Part shown: positions 36,707 to 50,479 of the stretch, piece after piece
How the letters are laid out: every line of letters begins with the position of its first letter
How positions within the stretch are numbered: the stretch's first letter is position 1
From: Cardiocondyla obscurior
Lineage: Eukaryota > Arthropoda > Insecta > Hymenoptera > Formicidae
DNA: 64,000 nucleotides
Direction of reading: 5' to 3'
Assembly: GCF_019399895.1 (NCBI RefSeq)
Contig: NC_091881.1
Location: 5,086,501-5,150,500, forward strand
The notes under the pieces: generated by a model
Databases searched by the model: none
What the model was told of the DNA's origin: nothing
What the model saw: the letters and a program-made list of their open reading frames with translations, nothing else
Translations under genes and position numbers: made by a program

Positions 36707-39700
36707 TTGGATAAGTATTAACAAACGTGGACGCGAATTTCTGGACTAGAAAAAGTCACGCGTAAATTCGTTAAGAGATTTTATTTCGCAACGGGGGAGA
36801 TAAAAACGCGATGTCCCGCGCGATAAATTTGCTTTTCTTCCTGAGCGTTTTCAAATGGACGTTTTAAAAACTTCCCGGCGGCGCGCTACGCGCGCATATT
36901 ATTCGAGTAATTAAACATTTAATTTAAACCTCGCGCATAGACGTGTCCCGCGAGAACGGCCTTGGGCGCCTGCATGCGTGTGCGCGCAATGAGCTGCGGT
37001 TAATAATTTTCTCGTTGCGACCGATTCTGCTCAAGCGGCGGGCCAGATACGGCATGTTTGCTCCCACGTCCGCGCGAGCACTTGTCGTATATTGCGCACG
37101 GCATGCACGTATTTATAGGTGTCTTCAAAATAGTTCGAGAGCAAAGTGTTGCAAAGACCGTGGAAATTTCAAGCGGGTACACCCGCGCGTGATATGTCAC
37201 ATCGCTTCCCTCCCCCCGGCTCGCTGTTCCGCGAAACGTTATCCTCGCGTTTTCCTGTATCAGGATAAATTTTCGTCTTCGCCTTCGTCGATTAGAATTC
37301 CGCTGATCGCCGGATAATTTTGAATCATACGGCTATTAGCTATTTAAATTGATTTAATTAATTACTTTTGAACATCAACGAACCTACTTCATTCTACTGT
37401 AATGAAAACGTATCCCGTTGCACGTTCAACAGCTTATATAAACAATTTAATAATTACCTAAGATTTATTTCACGAGTAAATAAATGCGTAACGTGAAACT
37501 TCCTTCCCCGGCTTCTAAATTTAGCAGCGCCCACGACGTATAATATAATTTCATAATCCGGCGCGTTTCAATGGGATCGGCATTGCCGTAAGGGCGCATA
37601 GTGCACGTTTCGTTTCGGGCGGTGCATCACTCAAAAGTGGGCCCGGGGAAGGAGTGCGTGGACGTGTGTGGGTACACCGGGGGCGAGATGAGCGAACGAG
37701 AACGAAAGAGAAAGAGATATCGCGCGCACGTATGCACGTAACACAACGTTAAACAATGCATACCGGGGTACCCCGCGCGGCCCTCCTCCCGGAATCCCGA
37801 TCTTTCTGGTTCACAACCGACGTATTACTTATTTATTAGGACCGTGCCCGGGTGGTCCGCGACATGACGGAATCGATTACGCGAATTCGCGGAACCGGCC
37901 TTCCTGGCCCAAGCCCCCTCGGAATTATGCCTCCACTCCTTCGAATTCGCTCCACTCTATCCCCGTCTCCTTTCATCCTCCCCTTTTCGCTATCTTTCTC
38001 TCCATCGTTCTCTCTGGCCTTCTCTCTTTCCTCCTGTCCTCGCGGTCCGTGCCTTCTTCTCGTCCTTGTTCAAACTCATACACCCTCCCTTGTCCCTTCT
38101 CGGGCGACCAAGGGCTACCACCTCGTTCTATCGCATCGTCGATCCTCCTTCTGGCCCCTCCCCCTCCCCCATCTTCTCTCTCCCCCATTCACCCCCTCGC
38201 CCGCGTTCCTGAGCTTATTATGTAATCAGAATAACAATAATTTGCTCCGAAACTGCTTCGACTGCTCATCAATCTGAGTGACAACCGGTTACCCGCGGCT
38301 ATGCGTAGGTATCGACCATTTAGCGACCCACCGGCTGCGTTTCTCGGGACGGAAGGAGGAAAGGAAGGCGGCAGGTGAGCAGGAAGGCGATTTTCGTTAC
38401 CTCCGTTATACACTTCGCATACGCTCTAAGGGCGATCCCGTTACGACTTGACCGATACCATCTCGACAATTAATCAGCATCAAATTGCGTAACGTAAAAT
38501 CGGGACAAGTAGTACGCCGAAAGACAGATATGACGACGGCAGCTAGCGAACGTGACTTCAGCGTCGCGTGCATCGAGTAGTTTCACATGTACCGCATGTA
38601 TATACCGTGACGGCCGGTTTGCCGAAGACTGATTTCTCCCCGTTCTCTTATCCCCTGCCTCCGCCGCTTAGAATTACGTGCGCTAGCCGCTGTCGCCGCA
38701 GAAAACGTCATATCTGTCCTCCGGTGTACCTGGCACCTGATCACTTTCCGATTGTCGCCTGGGCGGAAAGAGCAGCATTGCCACGAGCTGTTGAGAGCGC
38801 AAATAAAATTTGACAAATGACATTTTCCGCAGCAATGGGGATGGAAAGAAGTACGACGACTCTTGCAATGGTATGTACAGATTTTATTAGGGTTTAGAGT
38901 GAATACGATTGGATCTGTCTGTGTGTCTGCGTATGAATATGTGTGTTCATGTGTGCGCGTGTATGCGATCCGCATGTTACATGTAATCCGAAGAATGAAC
39001 GTGGGGTTTAGGTAGCTAGCCTCGTCCTAGCCTCGTGTGCGCATTCACACCATATAATTGATTCGCATTGTAACTGTCTTCTGGTATATTTTTTTTTTTT
39101 TTTTTCTCTTTGCATCGTAAGTTTTCCCCGTTTAAGTTACATCTCACCTAATTTAATTACCGTTATACGCAATAATTCGATATTAATCAATAAATCTGTA
39201 ATAATAAATCCGTATATAAACGTTGAGTCGTGTGCGTGAGTGAACTAGTGGTGCCGGGCCCGTTGTAGGCTCGGCTAGGAAGTCTCTGTAGTAACCAGCG
39301 GTAAACGTATCACAAGTTATGTAGCGTTCATTTATCCATTATCGGGGCGGATGTTGGAAGCTCGAGGCCAAATCGCGCGCGTGTCCCGTTGACGTTTCGT
39401 TTTCGAGGCCCACGTGTGCCATTCTTCAAGTTCCTCCTCGCGAAAGCAGGAAACTCCGCTTGTTCGCCAAAAAGGCCAGCTGATAAGAACAGATTCATTT
39501 CTTCCCCCGATTTTCCCGAACTGTGATCCCCCCCTCCTGAACCGTATGATTTCCTGCTTTCTGCAAATCGGTGGCCGTTAACTGACGCGTATTCTGCGGA
39601 AGGTAAAGTCTTAACTCCGGCAATAACGTCGACCGAATATCGTCCCCTCCCCTCCCACCCCTCCGATCGCGATAACGTGCCGCGATTTATCGTCGCGTGT

Positions 39701-42700
39701 TTCTCTCTCGTGGCATCGATCTTCCAACACTCGGAAGTATTGTAGTTATAGCGTGACGCAGTGCGCGCCGCGGCGTCTTAATCGTTCGGCGGTTCCCACC
39801 TTATAAATAGACGGGACGCGCCGGCTGCCACCGCGGGCGCGCGCTGCGCTTAGGTAATCGTTCCTCTTTCTTTTTTCTTTTATTGTATATCAAACTTTAT
39901 AAACTGTAATACAATGTAAACCTGTAAAAAATATACTGGGTGGCGGCGGCTCTGTATAATATAATAAGTAGTATTATAATCGTTATGGTACAATCGTAAT
40001 TAGCATAAATATATCGTTATATTATAATCTGCGATGTGCTGCTTCTGTAATCGAGATCTCTCCTTCCGTTTCTCTTATCTTGCTCTCTCTCTTTCTTTCT
40101 CTCTTTCTCTCTCTACAATTTCTCATTCGCGTCGTGTCACACACATCGAACTATAGTTATCACACGCTCCGCATCCACTTTTTCATTACACCCGTATCAT
40201 ACATCGTTCTTTCTTCCTCTCTTTCACTCACTCCCTCTTACCTTCTCTTTCACGCACTCTCGATCTCTTCGTCTCACTTTGCGTTCCTTCTTTCGTTGTA
40301 CGGTAAAATACGATCCACCGGTATCTACATATTCCGCTTCTTACGAGAAACGGTATATATAGTTGTGTGCAAGCGCGTCGCTCTTTACGTCGGTTATACC
40401 ACGCTTTCGGGGAGACGGCTTTAGCTAAAAGCGTCCCTCTCGACACGTTAATTCGCGTATGACAGACGCTTTTACTTAAATCGCGCCTAAAAGCGAGGTA
40501 AGAATACCAGTCTTTGTTCTTCCATTTTCATTCCCGCGAACGTGCCAAATACGACGTTAAACGCGTTTGCACGTACAATTATCGAAACTGCGGCACTAAT
40601 TGCAATAAAATTGTGCAGTGACAAATACTTATTTTACCAATTTTAATCAATATCAAGTAGTAAAGTTCTTTTTTTTTTTTTTTTCTTTTTTCTTATTACG
40701 AATTTTCTACGCTTCCTTAAAGAATTGTTCAATACTTAAAAAATATCTACGATAGTTCGATTAATTAAAGTTTGACTTAAAGTTTCTCAAGCAGAATAGA
40801 AAAGTCTATAACAATCACGAACAGTTAATAAGCGTGTAATATAAAAATGAAAGAACCGAGTGGCGTGTCGTTCGCATACCGTACTTCGAAACAGCAAATC
40901 TCACACGTTCATTTATTCACTCGTTCATTCCTATGTTACTTTATCATGCGCTCGGGGCGAGGCTAGGGCGATTTAGGAACTACGTGACAGCACAACCGAT
41001 GCAAGTAACTATTTCATCTGTTCTCGTATTTCCGGTTTCATTTTTTTTTTTTTCTTTTTCATTTTCTGTTTCTTTATACAGTATGGAGTCCTTGATGAGA
41101 TTTCGAAAGAGCGATTTCTGCGTCAGCGACGTCGATAACTCGCGTCGACACTCATCGAATGGAAAATGACGAACGCGATAGAGAAGAAGAAACAGTCATC
41201 CAGGAAAGGTAAGGATCTTTCCGGTTTACGAAGCGGCCGCGAAAAGCGACGAATGGGAAACAAGTTCTCGTACGAATCAGCGGTAAACCCGGGATAACTT
41301 TAAGTTGTTCGAACATGCCGCCGGTTGGTAAAGCTCCTCTCGACGGAAAGCACCGTAGGGATTCCTCCCGCGAGCGGTGTTCCAACGCCATCTTCCAATG
41401 ATAACGTACACAACACAATACACTTTCCATTCGATTTTGTATTCGACGGGAAAAATTCGTGACTATCTGGATCAAATCAAATTTTCAGATAAAGCTCGCG
41501 CGTGACAATTTGACCATCGTCGACTCACTTGACGGGCAACGATGGTCATTTACGTAAGAATATCTGGCGTTACGTATCTCGCATTTTTACGCGACGCAGA
41601 AACCGCACGTTCTTATAATGTGCTCGCCGTATATTTCGTCGTTTGTGTTTTTGTTTCTCGCCTCTCAATGCTCATTCGATCAAAGAATTTTATTCGAAGA
41701 ACAACGCTCGCGACGCACAATTATCGATAAATATACGTATATGTATAATATGTATATATATAAGTATGTATACCTATATATTACGCATAAATAATCGACA
41801 GCGCGTTTATCTCTGATCTTATGTACAGTTGTATAGATTACACGAAATTAAAAATAATATTTTGCGGAGGCGCATATCCCCTTTTTTTTTTTTTTTTTTT
41901 TTCCCACTCTTTCCGTCTTTCACAAATTTCTTTCTCTCCTACAATTTCTCTCATTCTCTCCTTCGCGTTCACTCTATCTCCTTTTTTTTTTCTTCGCTCT
42001 TTATCACTTTCTCTTATGCAATAAGTAAGATAATACTATTCCTGTTCTTTTTTTTTTTTTTAGCTATTGGAAAGTTGTATTAGTTATCGTCGTATTGTAT
42101 TGTAGGAACTTAAAATGGTGACTTCATTGGGCGAAGTTCCAGAAAAATAAAACGTTTTTCATTCGTCAGTCAATATCGGTGCCTATTCGGTAGCTTCTTT
42201 ATAAATAACCTAATTATTCTTTTTATATAAAATACCACACTTTCACAAAACAGCTTTTTTTTATATACAAAAAGATTATAATTTTTACAAACAAGTTGAA
42301 CTCACAAATATCCCGCGCGACGCGATGCAAAGTTATAATTCAACGTACGACGGAAGATAGACTGGAATTTAAAAAGCACGCGATCATTAAATCAAGTCAA
42401 AGATGCTAATTACGAGCGAACTATTTGCTTCGCTTTTTAATATAAAAATAAAAATAATGGCACGGCGTTCGATGAAAAATGAATAATCTCAAGCCCTTAT
42501 TATTCTTATTTTTTTTTTTTTAAACATATATACTTTTTTTTTTACACACGTGCCTTTTTCATTTGCTTTTACGTTTCAACAATAATCTATGTAACATTGC
42601 AAATGCTAATTACAAATTAATAAAGTCCTAAATCAACCGCGGATATTGACCGCCGATTTTGTCGAGCAGTGTAACTGCGCCTGCTAGAAAAACAGCGAAA

Positions 42701-44670
42701 GCAAAATCCAATTTGCGTAAAAATAAAAAAAGAAAAAATTATTTTACACTCGCTGTTCAGTCACCTCAGTTGTGTGTGTGTGTGTCGGACATAATGCGAC
42801 ACCGCAATAAATAAAACAACACGACAGTTCAAAATCAATTAATAATATGTACTTGTACTTAACACGTATTATCCTTTCACTAATAAAGTAACCAATCGAT
42901 ACGCGTCTCTCTATCCACACCCTATGCGACAATGATAATGCTCCTTTTTCTCCGTGCTTGTGTGCCTACATGTCCCCCCGTCTTCTATTTCACTTACATG
43001 CACTCCACCTCTATCTCTCCCCCCTTTCTCACCCTTTCTCGCGCTCTTTCACTCTTAGGGCACTCGCTCATCTTCTCCCTCCTTTAAAGCTTTGCGCGTC
43101 GCCTCTCGCGAGAGACGATAAACATCGCGATCGGAGAAAGTTCTCTTAATGCTTAACATGCTAAAGGGGTGCCTACGAACAAAAAAAAAAAAAAGAATAA
43201 AAGGAAAAAAGAAAATAAAAAGTGAAAAAGAAAATCGACCGTTTCTTTTTCCAATCGCCTGTAAAATAATACTGAATTCTGCACATGCGGTGCCTATCAC
43301 AAATAGATAATATTTTATGTATACGCTCTCGCACGCATTCCTATATGCATACGAACAGTCATTGTTAACTGTATTTTAACTCTGCGCGATTTGTCGCATA
43401 CAGTTAAGATATAATGCTACTTTTCCGTTACACATCCACTTTCCGATGCTCTCATTTTCACTTTTTCTCACATTCGCTCACCTCATCTTTCTCTCTCTTG
43501 TCAACAGAGTGAATAAAAAATTGTTAAAACCATTTTCAGTGTGGCTGTACCATCTCGAACGTCCGAATGTAATTTCACGATGCTCGATTGAAACGAGATA
43601 AATTAGTCATTTCACTGGTAACAAGATATTTATAATTATTCTGCTCTTGTATTTTGCTCAAAATAATTTCAGTTTAAGCATCGGGGAAAAAAAAAAAGAA
43701 AGAAAAAAATAGTAACTAATTTCTTTCTTTCATGCAAATTTTTCCTTTCCGGGAAATATGTGCACGTAAATATTCTAGGCAATTTAATTAAATGCATTTT
43801 AATTGATGACAAATTGATGCCTCGATGTAAAGTGATTTATTTAGTAATTTGATCATTAATGAGCATCTCGTTAGTCTAATTATTTATATATTTGTGTATA
43901 TGCGCGCTTACGCGTCAAACGAGACGCGAACCGACGGTACAGCCCGCTGGAGCAGTTATAAACTCTTTTAAAACACCCTGTATATATAATATATATAATA
44001 TATAGTATTATTAATCAATAATAATATCAGTTTGTATTGTACAGGTTGTTTTTTTTTTTGGGGGGGGGGTGGGGTCCGAAAACCTGTGGTCTCTCTAATA
44101 TTCACTTCAAACCCCGTGTCGCACCTATACGTTCTGTCTGCCGTTTTACGCTCTACTTAAATCGCTATTATTATTATTCGTTATTTTATTATTATTTTCT
44201 CATAATATATCTTATCGTGCTTCTCTCTAGGAGTAGTAAAGAATGTGACATAACGGATTCTCTATCATATGATTCTTATTTCTGTCATTCATTCACTTTT
44301 TTGTCTCTCTTTCTCTCCCTTTACCTCCACTCCCACTCCTATTCGCCATCTTAATTTCTTTAACGAAATAATCATATCGTTATTATAACTTTAATAATTA
44401 CCTAAGTAATCATTTACCATTACCTTTACAATTTAATATGTAGCATTTTCTTTATCTATCGTAGATTTGTCTGTGGCTATCCCTGATGTGTTAGTTACCC
44501 TGCGCTTCCGTCTGGTTGTCGAAATATTGTTGTGAAATTGTGGTCTACGATTAAAAGTATGTTCCGCATTCGTATTCTTTCTTATTCTCTTCGCACGTGC
44601 CGTCGGACATTTGAATCAGTATGACTTCGGTGAATTTCAGTACCGCGAGCACCGCACCAGCGCGCGTTAC

Positions 44671-44695
44671 TTTTTTTTTTTTTTTTTTTTTTTTT
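44671..44695. repeat. Poly-T run, 25 nt
   Basis: Uninterrupted run of 25 T in noncoding DNA. Minus-strand reading gives poly-A without a recognisable retroelement upstream. Confidence 0.9.
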
Positions 44696-45390
44696 CATAT
44701 CTCTTTCGCGTGATCGAGAATTGAACTCTCCGGAATTACACCGCTGATCCTCGATTTCCCGTGAAAAACATTTCGCGTTCCCGATACCCGCCGTATCGGC
44801 GATTGCGCGTGCTTGTCTTATTCCTCGTCGAATCATCCATTCGCAACGAGTCAAACCAGAGATAGTCGTTCGCGTCTCGGCAGATCGCGCGGTTTTTTTT
44901 TTTTTTTGTTCTGCTCGGTGTTGTCGGATTTTTCGAAACGGTACCGCAAAAGACTCGAACGAAAAGAAGCGAGCAGAATAAAACAGTCAACAATTAAAAA
45001 TATTATTTACAAAACATAACGTGTCGCTACCGAGTAAACGAATTAATCCTAATTAAAAATTATGCACATTGGAACATTCTGACAACGGGTAAGATTCTCG
45101 GGGGATTGGCAAACAGGAAATCTTGGCAAGTTGTCGTTGTTATTGCCTTATCCACGTCCGTCGCGCAACTCGGCCGAACTGTGTCTTATCAAAAACGACG
45201 TAAAAGCGGACAGCTCGCACGAAAATGACGTTTAATTTAGTGCCATCGACAACACTCGTAATTTGTTTCCAATCGAGAAGCTTCGTCCAAAAGCCGTGTT
45301 AATAATTGCGTAAAAATTCTTCAACTTAAATTTCAGTTTCAGAAACAATTTCTATTTTCATAAGTTTATTTTTTTTTTAATTAGTTTTAT

Positions 45391-45445
45391 ATTTTAGTTT
45401 AAAAAGAATTTTAATTTCGATAAAAAATAGTTTTTAAACTAAAAT
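45391..45445. repeat. Perfect 15-bp inverted repeat with 25-nt loop
   Basis: Arm ATTTTAGTTTAAAAA at 45391-45405 pairs exactly with its reverse complement at 45431-45445, so either strand can form a hairpin. No target-site duplication or longer element is visible. In DNA this AT-rich it may be chance. Confidence 0.7.
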
Positions 45446-46806
45446 TTAACTTTAATTATCGACTCATAAACCGAAGTTAATTTACAAGCAAAAACAGAAA
45501 TAAAAATAAAATTGAGAATAAAAATTTATCACATTATATTATACTAATGTTCGTTCAATTCGTGCTCGTTTTATAAATAATTTCAAATTATTAATTCTAC
45601 AGTCATATGTAACTAAATTTAACGTGTAAAATATGTACATTATTTTTAATTATAATTTATATACATTTATTTATCAAATTAAAAGAAAATTATTAAAAAA
45701 TAAAAAAAATAAAAATTATTCTTAAATCTTATAAATAACATTATAATTCTACATTGAAACTATTATCTTTTTTACCATTCGTTATTCTCTTTCTCACGTC
45801 AAAGACGGTTTGAAACAAGGTTCTCGATATACTATCGTTAATTCTCAAATTTCTTATCGTAAACGTAATCGTCATTTTTCATTCGAGCCGTTCATTACAT
45901 TGACGACTAGCAAACTTCCCCCGGCGATCGTAAGTCCATCGTAACAGACATGGTACTTCGTTCAATCGTTAGCAAATAGTATTTGGTACATGATCTTTGC
46001 AGCAGGAACTATTTTCTTGCAGGAACGTCGAGTGCTACACGCGACGTCGAGCAATATTTTCAGTGCTATTTCATTATCGCGAAAAGATTCGGCGTTCTTC
46101 AATTCGCAATTTTCAAAAGAAAACCAATGACTGAGAAACTTTAAAACAAAACGACGAATTTGCGCTATCGTCGCGCGAGTTCGCACGTAGAAGGCGAAAC
46201 GTGTAAGAAATTTTGTTATCAAAATTTAATTTTAAACAAACGAAAGTTTTGCCTCCAGTTATTCGCCTTCAGTTAAACGAATGATTTTTAGATAAGAAAT
46301 CTGTCGAATAGACGTTTAAAATAGTTTTTCAGCCGGGAATCAAAACTGTACAAAAGAACCCACGAGTATTGTTCTTGGTAGCGGTAAAAATCTCGCTACA
46401 CGCGGCCCAACCACCGACGAAGAAAAGGCACAACAACGAAACCCAAGTGGCAAGCACAGAAACGAGCGGAGAGCAGTTAATGGCGCTTAAGCGTGGATTG
46501 AGCAAAGCTCGAATGTTCATCGAGAGTGTACCCTGCGGAGAGCTGCGAGTCGGTTGGTAAAAGTCAGTCTTGTGAAGGATAGTGTCTTGTGTTGAGTCGC
46601 GCGCGTGTAAATCTATATAGCCCCGTGCGATGAGGAGTCTCACGGAGGGAGTCGCTTAATTAACTATCGCGCGATTAATCCGCTGGCTGCGGCATGTAAA
46701 ACTGCGTTCTGAAAATATCCAAAGATCACAAAAGAATCATTCAATTCTAGCTAGACGTATTGCTGCAGCCGAGATAAATGGACATATTTCGATCGTTTCA
46801 CTGCGA

Positions 46807-46812
46807 TTTATT
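46807..46812 (-). terminator. Candidate poly(A) signal of the BTB-psq gene
   Basis: TTTATT on the plus strand reads AATAAA on the minus strand, about 375 nt past the stop codon at 47187-47189. It is one of several possible signals; neural transcription factor genes often have longer 3' UTRs too. Confidence 0.35.
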
Positions 46813-47186
46813 ATTAATATTAGTTTTACTTTAATCAATTAATAGTACTTTATTAATTAATAGTAATTTTAATAATTACTATTAATATTAATTTTTTAAT
46901 TAAACCGTATTGATTAAAATTAAAAAATAAAAAAGTTTAATCGATCTTAAATCTCCTGCCGTTTTCAAGATATTTAACAGAGATATCGTATCGACGGCAA
47001 CATATTCGCGAATCAACGGACTTGAACGTAATGACCGTTCGCGTGCGTACATGCCCGGAATTCGCAGCCAAGGGATTAATCGACCATCCGCCCAGCCCTC
47101 GGTGGGCAAAGGTAACAAATCGTCAATCGTCGCTTAACATCAACATACAAGAACGTACCGTTTTAGTGAAACAGTTCCTTTTAATC

Positions 47187-48566
47187 CTAATCGGAACCAT
47201 TCTGTTGTAGCAACGCGGGCGCCGATTGCGTTGGCTGCGGCTGCATCGACTCCTGGTGATGATGATGGTCAACGATGGGAGATGGGGTCTCGCTGGTCTG
47301 CGAGTTCGTCATATCGCCACCACCGCCACTGCTGCCGCTTCCGTCCCCTCCCCCACTTCCTACGCACCCACCCCCGCCTCCGTCTGGATTCGCGGACGAT
47401 TCAAAAGCCTTCTGCTCGCTCGGAGGTATCATATGCACCATATTCACTGGCAGAGGGAAAGACGCCGCGTAATCGGCCGGATAAAAGCTCTGCGGCTGCG
47501 GCATGTTACCGCCGAGCAAGCTCCGATGTGAATATCCGCCGTTGTCCCCCGGATGCTGCAGCGGCATTCCGGTTAGCCCGTGGCTCATTTGCGCGGACTG
47601 AACGGGCTTGATATTATTGTTATTCATTATCTCCGGGGTGCTGGCGCCGGTACAGTTCCTACGCAATTGCTCGAGCTTCAGGCTCTTTCCATATTTACCG
47701 CGTACGTACATTAACAGGCTGTTGTACGGAATGCCAAACATGCGACTAGCCTGCGACGTCGTGAGCTTTTTCTCCCATACGTGTTGCAGAGCAAGGGTGA
47801 GCTCGTTGTTCGTCCAGGACCTCGGCGGCCCTCCTCGCGGAGCGCTGTGCTGGCCCTTGGGCCTGTTTACCGCGAGCGCCCGAGTATTGTGGTCGGTCCA
47901 TCTGCGTGGCGCGTCACTATCACTCCGATGCTTCTTGGTCTTCTTCGTGGGCGGGGGACCGAGGCTTGGGGTACCGAAGAGATTTTGCAGCGCCTCCGTC
48001 TTGAAGTTCTCCGTGAGAAGCGAGTCCGCGAGAAGATTACTTCTGTCATACGTAGCAGCGTGGTGCGAGAAGAGCCCGCCGCCCAGAGCGGTCACTCCGT
48101 CTAACGTCGGCGTGAACATCGCCATGGCGCTTCGTCGCGGCAGCGCCGGGTCCTGCTGCTGTTGCTGCTGATACGGATGAGATCTGTTGGAGCCGTGCGG
48201 ACTGTCCTCGCGCGGATGGTGACTTTGCGCCGACGGCGGCGGCGGAGGCAGTTGACTCTGCGGATGTCCGGGCAGCCACTGGCTCGTCAACTGGCCGAGG
48301 CTTGTCAGGTACTCGGGAGGAGGATGCGGTTGCGACAGCGACAACGTCGGCATTGCTGGGAGCGATAACGCTACGGTCGCCACGGCCGCCGCCACGGCCG
48401 CCGGGATGTCTGGCACTGGACCGTCCGGGTGATGCAACAGACTGGTTCCCGTAAGCGGCGAGCCGCGAGGGCTGCTCGTCGCCTCGCTGCCCTCCGTTTT
48501 AACGTGATGCTGATCCAGGACGATCGGTGACATCGGTTTCTTCATCGACAAATTCTCCGCCATGTC

Positions 48567-48605
<39 letters not shown>

Positions 48606-50479
48606 GTTCTGTGCGCTGTTAATCGACTGTTGTTGATGATACTGTGATTGCTGCAGCAATAGCTGCTGTTGTTGCGTCTGATGCTGACCACCGCTGAGAT
48701 TAAGAACGCTCGTCAACGGACTCGAGCTGACCGGGGGTGTCGAACGTCTGCTCAGATCTTGCGGCAGCAGCTCGCCGGATCGTCGGCGCGGACGCGCCTG
48801 CTTCCGGCGTGGCATCGACGGCGACCCGCAGCTTTCGCGAATACCGAAATTCATGTGCCCAATGAGCGGCTTGGCCGGATGGTCCCTCGTTGGTTGAAAC
48901 AGGATGGGTTTCATCTCCCTCGTGCTCTCGAGCGCGCTTTCGTCCTCTTCGGGCGTGTCGTGCTGCGCGACTTCCGGCGTTGGTAGCTCCGCCAGAATAA
49001 GATCGCGCGTCGGCGTTGACGTCAACGACGGCCTGAGCTCTGTCGACACCGAACTTCGCTCCGACGACGACAGCCCGCGCACCTGCAGACACTCCGCGGC
49101 CTTCATCAATCCCGGTAACTCCTCCTGGGCGATTTGCACTTCGCCGCGATATATGAAGTGCACCAAAGTGGACAACTCGTGATGTGAGAAGTCCTTCAGC
49201 ACGATCACTGGGTGCTTGCATGGATTTTCCGCGAATATCCTTTCGAAAAAAGGACTGTAACACAAGAACGACGACTCTATACGACTCTTTTCTACATTTA
49301 ATTACGGATCATTTCGAAGGAGGTGCAATTTTTCTTTTCTTTTTTTTTTTTTTTTTTTTTTATTTACGGTAACTATGTTATGGCATTTTCGCTTCGGAAA
49401 AATTTTGCGCTATTCGCCGCGTTTGTACGCGTCTCGGCGTGAAACGTTGCGTGTCCTCGATCAGCAAGACAAAATGACGGGCAGAAACCGCGGGGCAAAA
49501 AGTCACCGCAAGGATTAGCGCTCCTTCTCCGATCGAGCGACGGCGAATCAATCAGATGGTACAAGACTTTCGCTCGTTGTCAACTTTACGTCACACGTCT
49601 CGCGCGAAGTGAGAAGAGCGTTGCGGTACCATGTAGACGGCACTTAGCCGCCCGGTAAACCACGAAGAAATTTTTCTTCGATAAGAGAGACCCGCCGAAC
49701 GCAAGAAACACTCTCGGTTTCGGTGCGCGTTGCTTCTTTAAGGTACGCTGTACACTTCCGCCGCTCAATAAAACTGATCATTTTCAATCGCGGCGAGGAA
49801 CCGCTAAAGAGGCAAGTAATATAGGAAGTTACTGCCAAGATACCCAAGCAACGACAGAGAGTTTAGAAAGCTTTAAATCTTTACCGTCGAACTAATATTT
49901 CTTATACCGTATTTTTTTATTCTATATATATATAATTTTTTTTTTTTTTATAACGAGATGAAACAGTCTACTTACAATAGTGTAAGTATAATATATCACT
50001 ACTGGCATCATAAATCTTTTCTTAGTTAAAAAAGATATCTTTTCTTTTATTTACGAACATAAAAGCAATTCTTTATACTTTACTCGTTTATTCTACAAAA
50101 TTGCAGTGAGCACGAAAATTATTGTTTCAAGCGCTAACTGTATAGATCAATGGCTTCTCATATTCGTATGCTTGTTTGCAGAAAATAATATCAGCTCGCG
50201 TTGAAAATGTGAGAAACGACAGGTCCGAGCGAGATTCGGTATCGGGAAAAATTTCGGCGAGGGAAAGATACGATTCTTGAAGACTTACCTGCAGGCGCTG
50301 AGGACGACTTTGTGTGCCTTGACGCTGTTGTCGGCGCAGATCAGGGTCACGTCGACCAGCGTCTCCGCGAGCAGCAGCTCCTCGAATGCCCGTTGTATGT
50401 GGGCGAGATGATTGTGCCACCGTAAAGAATAGTGCGATTGCAGAGCCATTCTGTTAGGACTGTTCTCGACGCTCGACAT
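47187..50479 (-). CDS. lov: BTB and pipsqueak-HTH transcription factor, jim lovell-like
   Basis: Nuclear DNA-binding regulator of the insect BTB-psq group. Two minus-strand coding exons, 50289-50479 and 47187-49254, join in phase 2 (donor CAG/GTAAGT, acceptor TTACAG) to give 752 residues. The BTB domain (about 16-125) is split by the intron inside the SACSPFFERIF motif; the PCKHPVIVLKDF and LQVRGL motifs are clear. A long disordered linker follows, with a run of about 12 Gln, Pro-rich and His/Gln-rich patches, and a basic RRKQARPRRRSG-like stretch. The psq helix-turn-helix is at about 541-596 (RSWTNNELTLAL, TTSQASRMFGIPYNSLLMYV, RGKYGKSLKLEQLRRNC). The C-terminus has Gly-rich, His and Gln patches. 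BTB-psq class is secure. Orthology to lov, linked in flies to larval behaviour and gravitaxis, rests on BTB motif resemblance; bab-type paralogues remain possible. Untranslated upstream exons are likely but not seen. Confidence 0.9.
48570..48602 (-). repeat. CAG repeat coding for polyglutamine in the BTB-psq protein
   Basis: Eleven uninterrupted CTG triplets on the plus strand, read as CAG on the coding strand. With the adjoining CAA they encode about 12 Gln in the disordered linker between the BTB and psq domains. Pure triplet arrays of this kind usually vary in length between individuals. Confidence 0.92.
49255..50288 (-). other. Intron of the BTB-psq gene
   Basis: A 1034-bp intron that interrupts the BTB domain. 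It contains a T-rich run at about 49340-49360 on the plus strand. No other gene is seen inside it. Confidence 0.85.

Larger units (their letters stand above)
33351..46800. other. Long noncoding stretch, no gene recognised
   Basis: About 13.4 kb with no frame showing a domain or consistent splice context. It is rich in simple sequence: an AT tract at 33361-33380, AAAAT repeats (36671-36706), plus-strand CT-rich tracts (about 37910-38210, 40060-40280, 41905-42015, 42990-43085), T runs (for example 41881-41902 and 44671-44695), a GT tract (42768-42785), AT palindromes (43980-44010), and a 15-bp inverted repeat (45391-45445). A 40-codon frame at 33965 is discussed separately. Part of the right end may be the 3' UTR of the BTB gene. 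Confidence 0.6.

Noticed and set aside
47608..48171. 187-codon plus-strand frame
   Set aside because: It lies antisense to the BTB-psq coding exon, whose frame has clear domains. It is a shadow frame of GC-rich coding sequence.
48700..49263. 187-codon minus-strand frame overlapping the BTB-psq exon
   Set aside because: Alternative frame of the real exon; Arg/Ala-rich with no domain.
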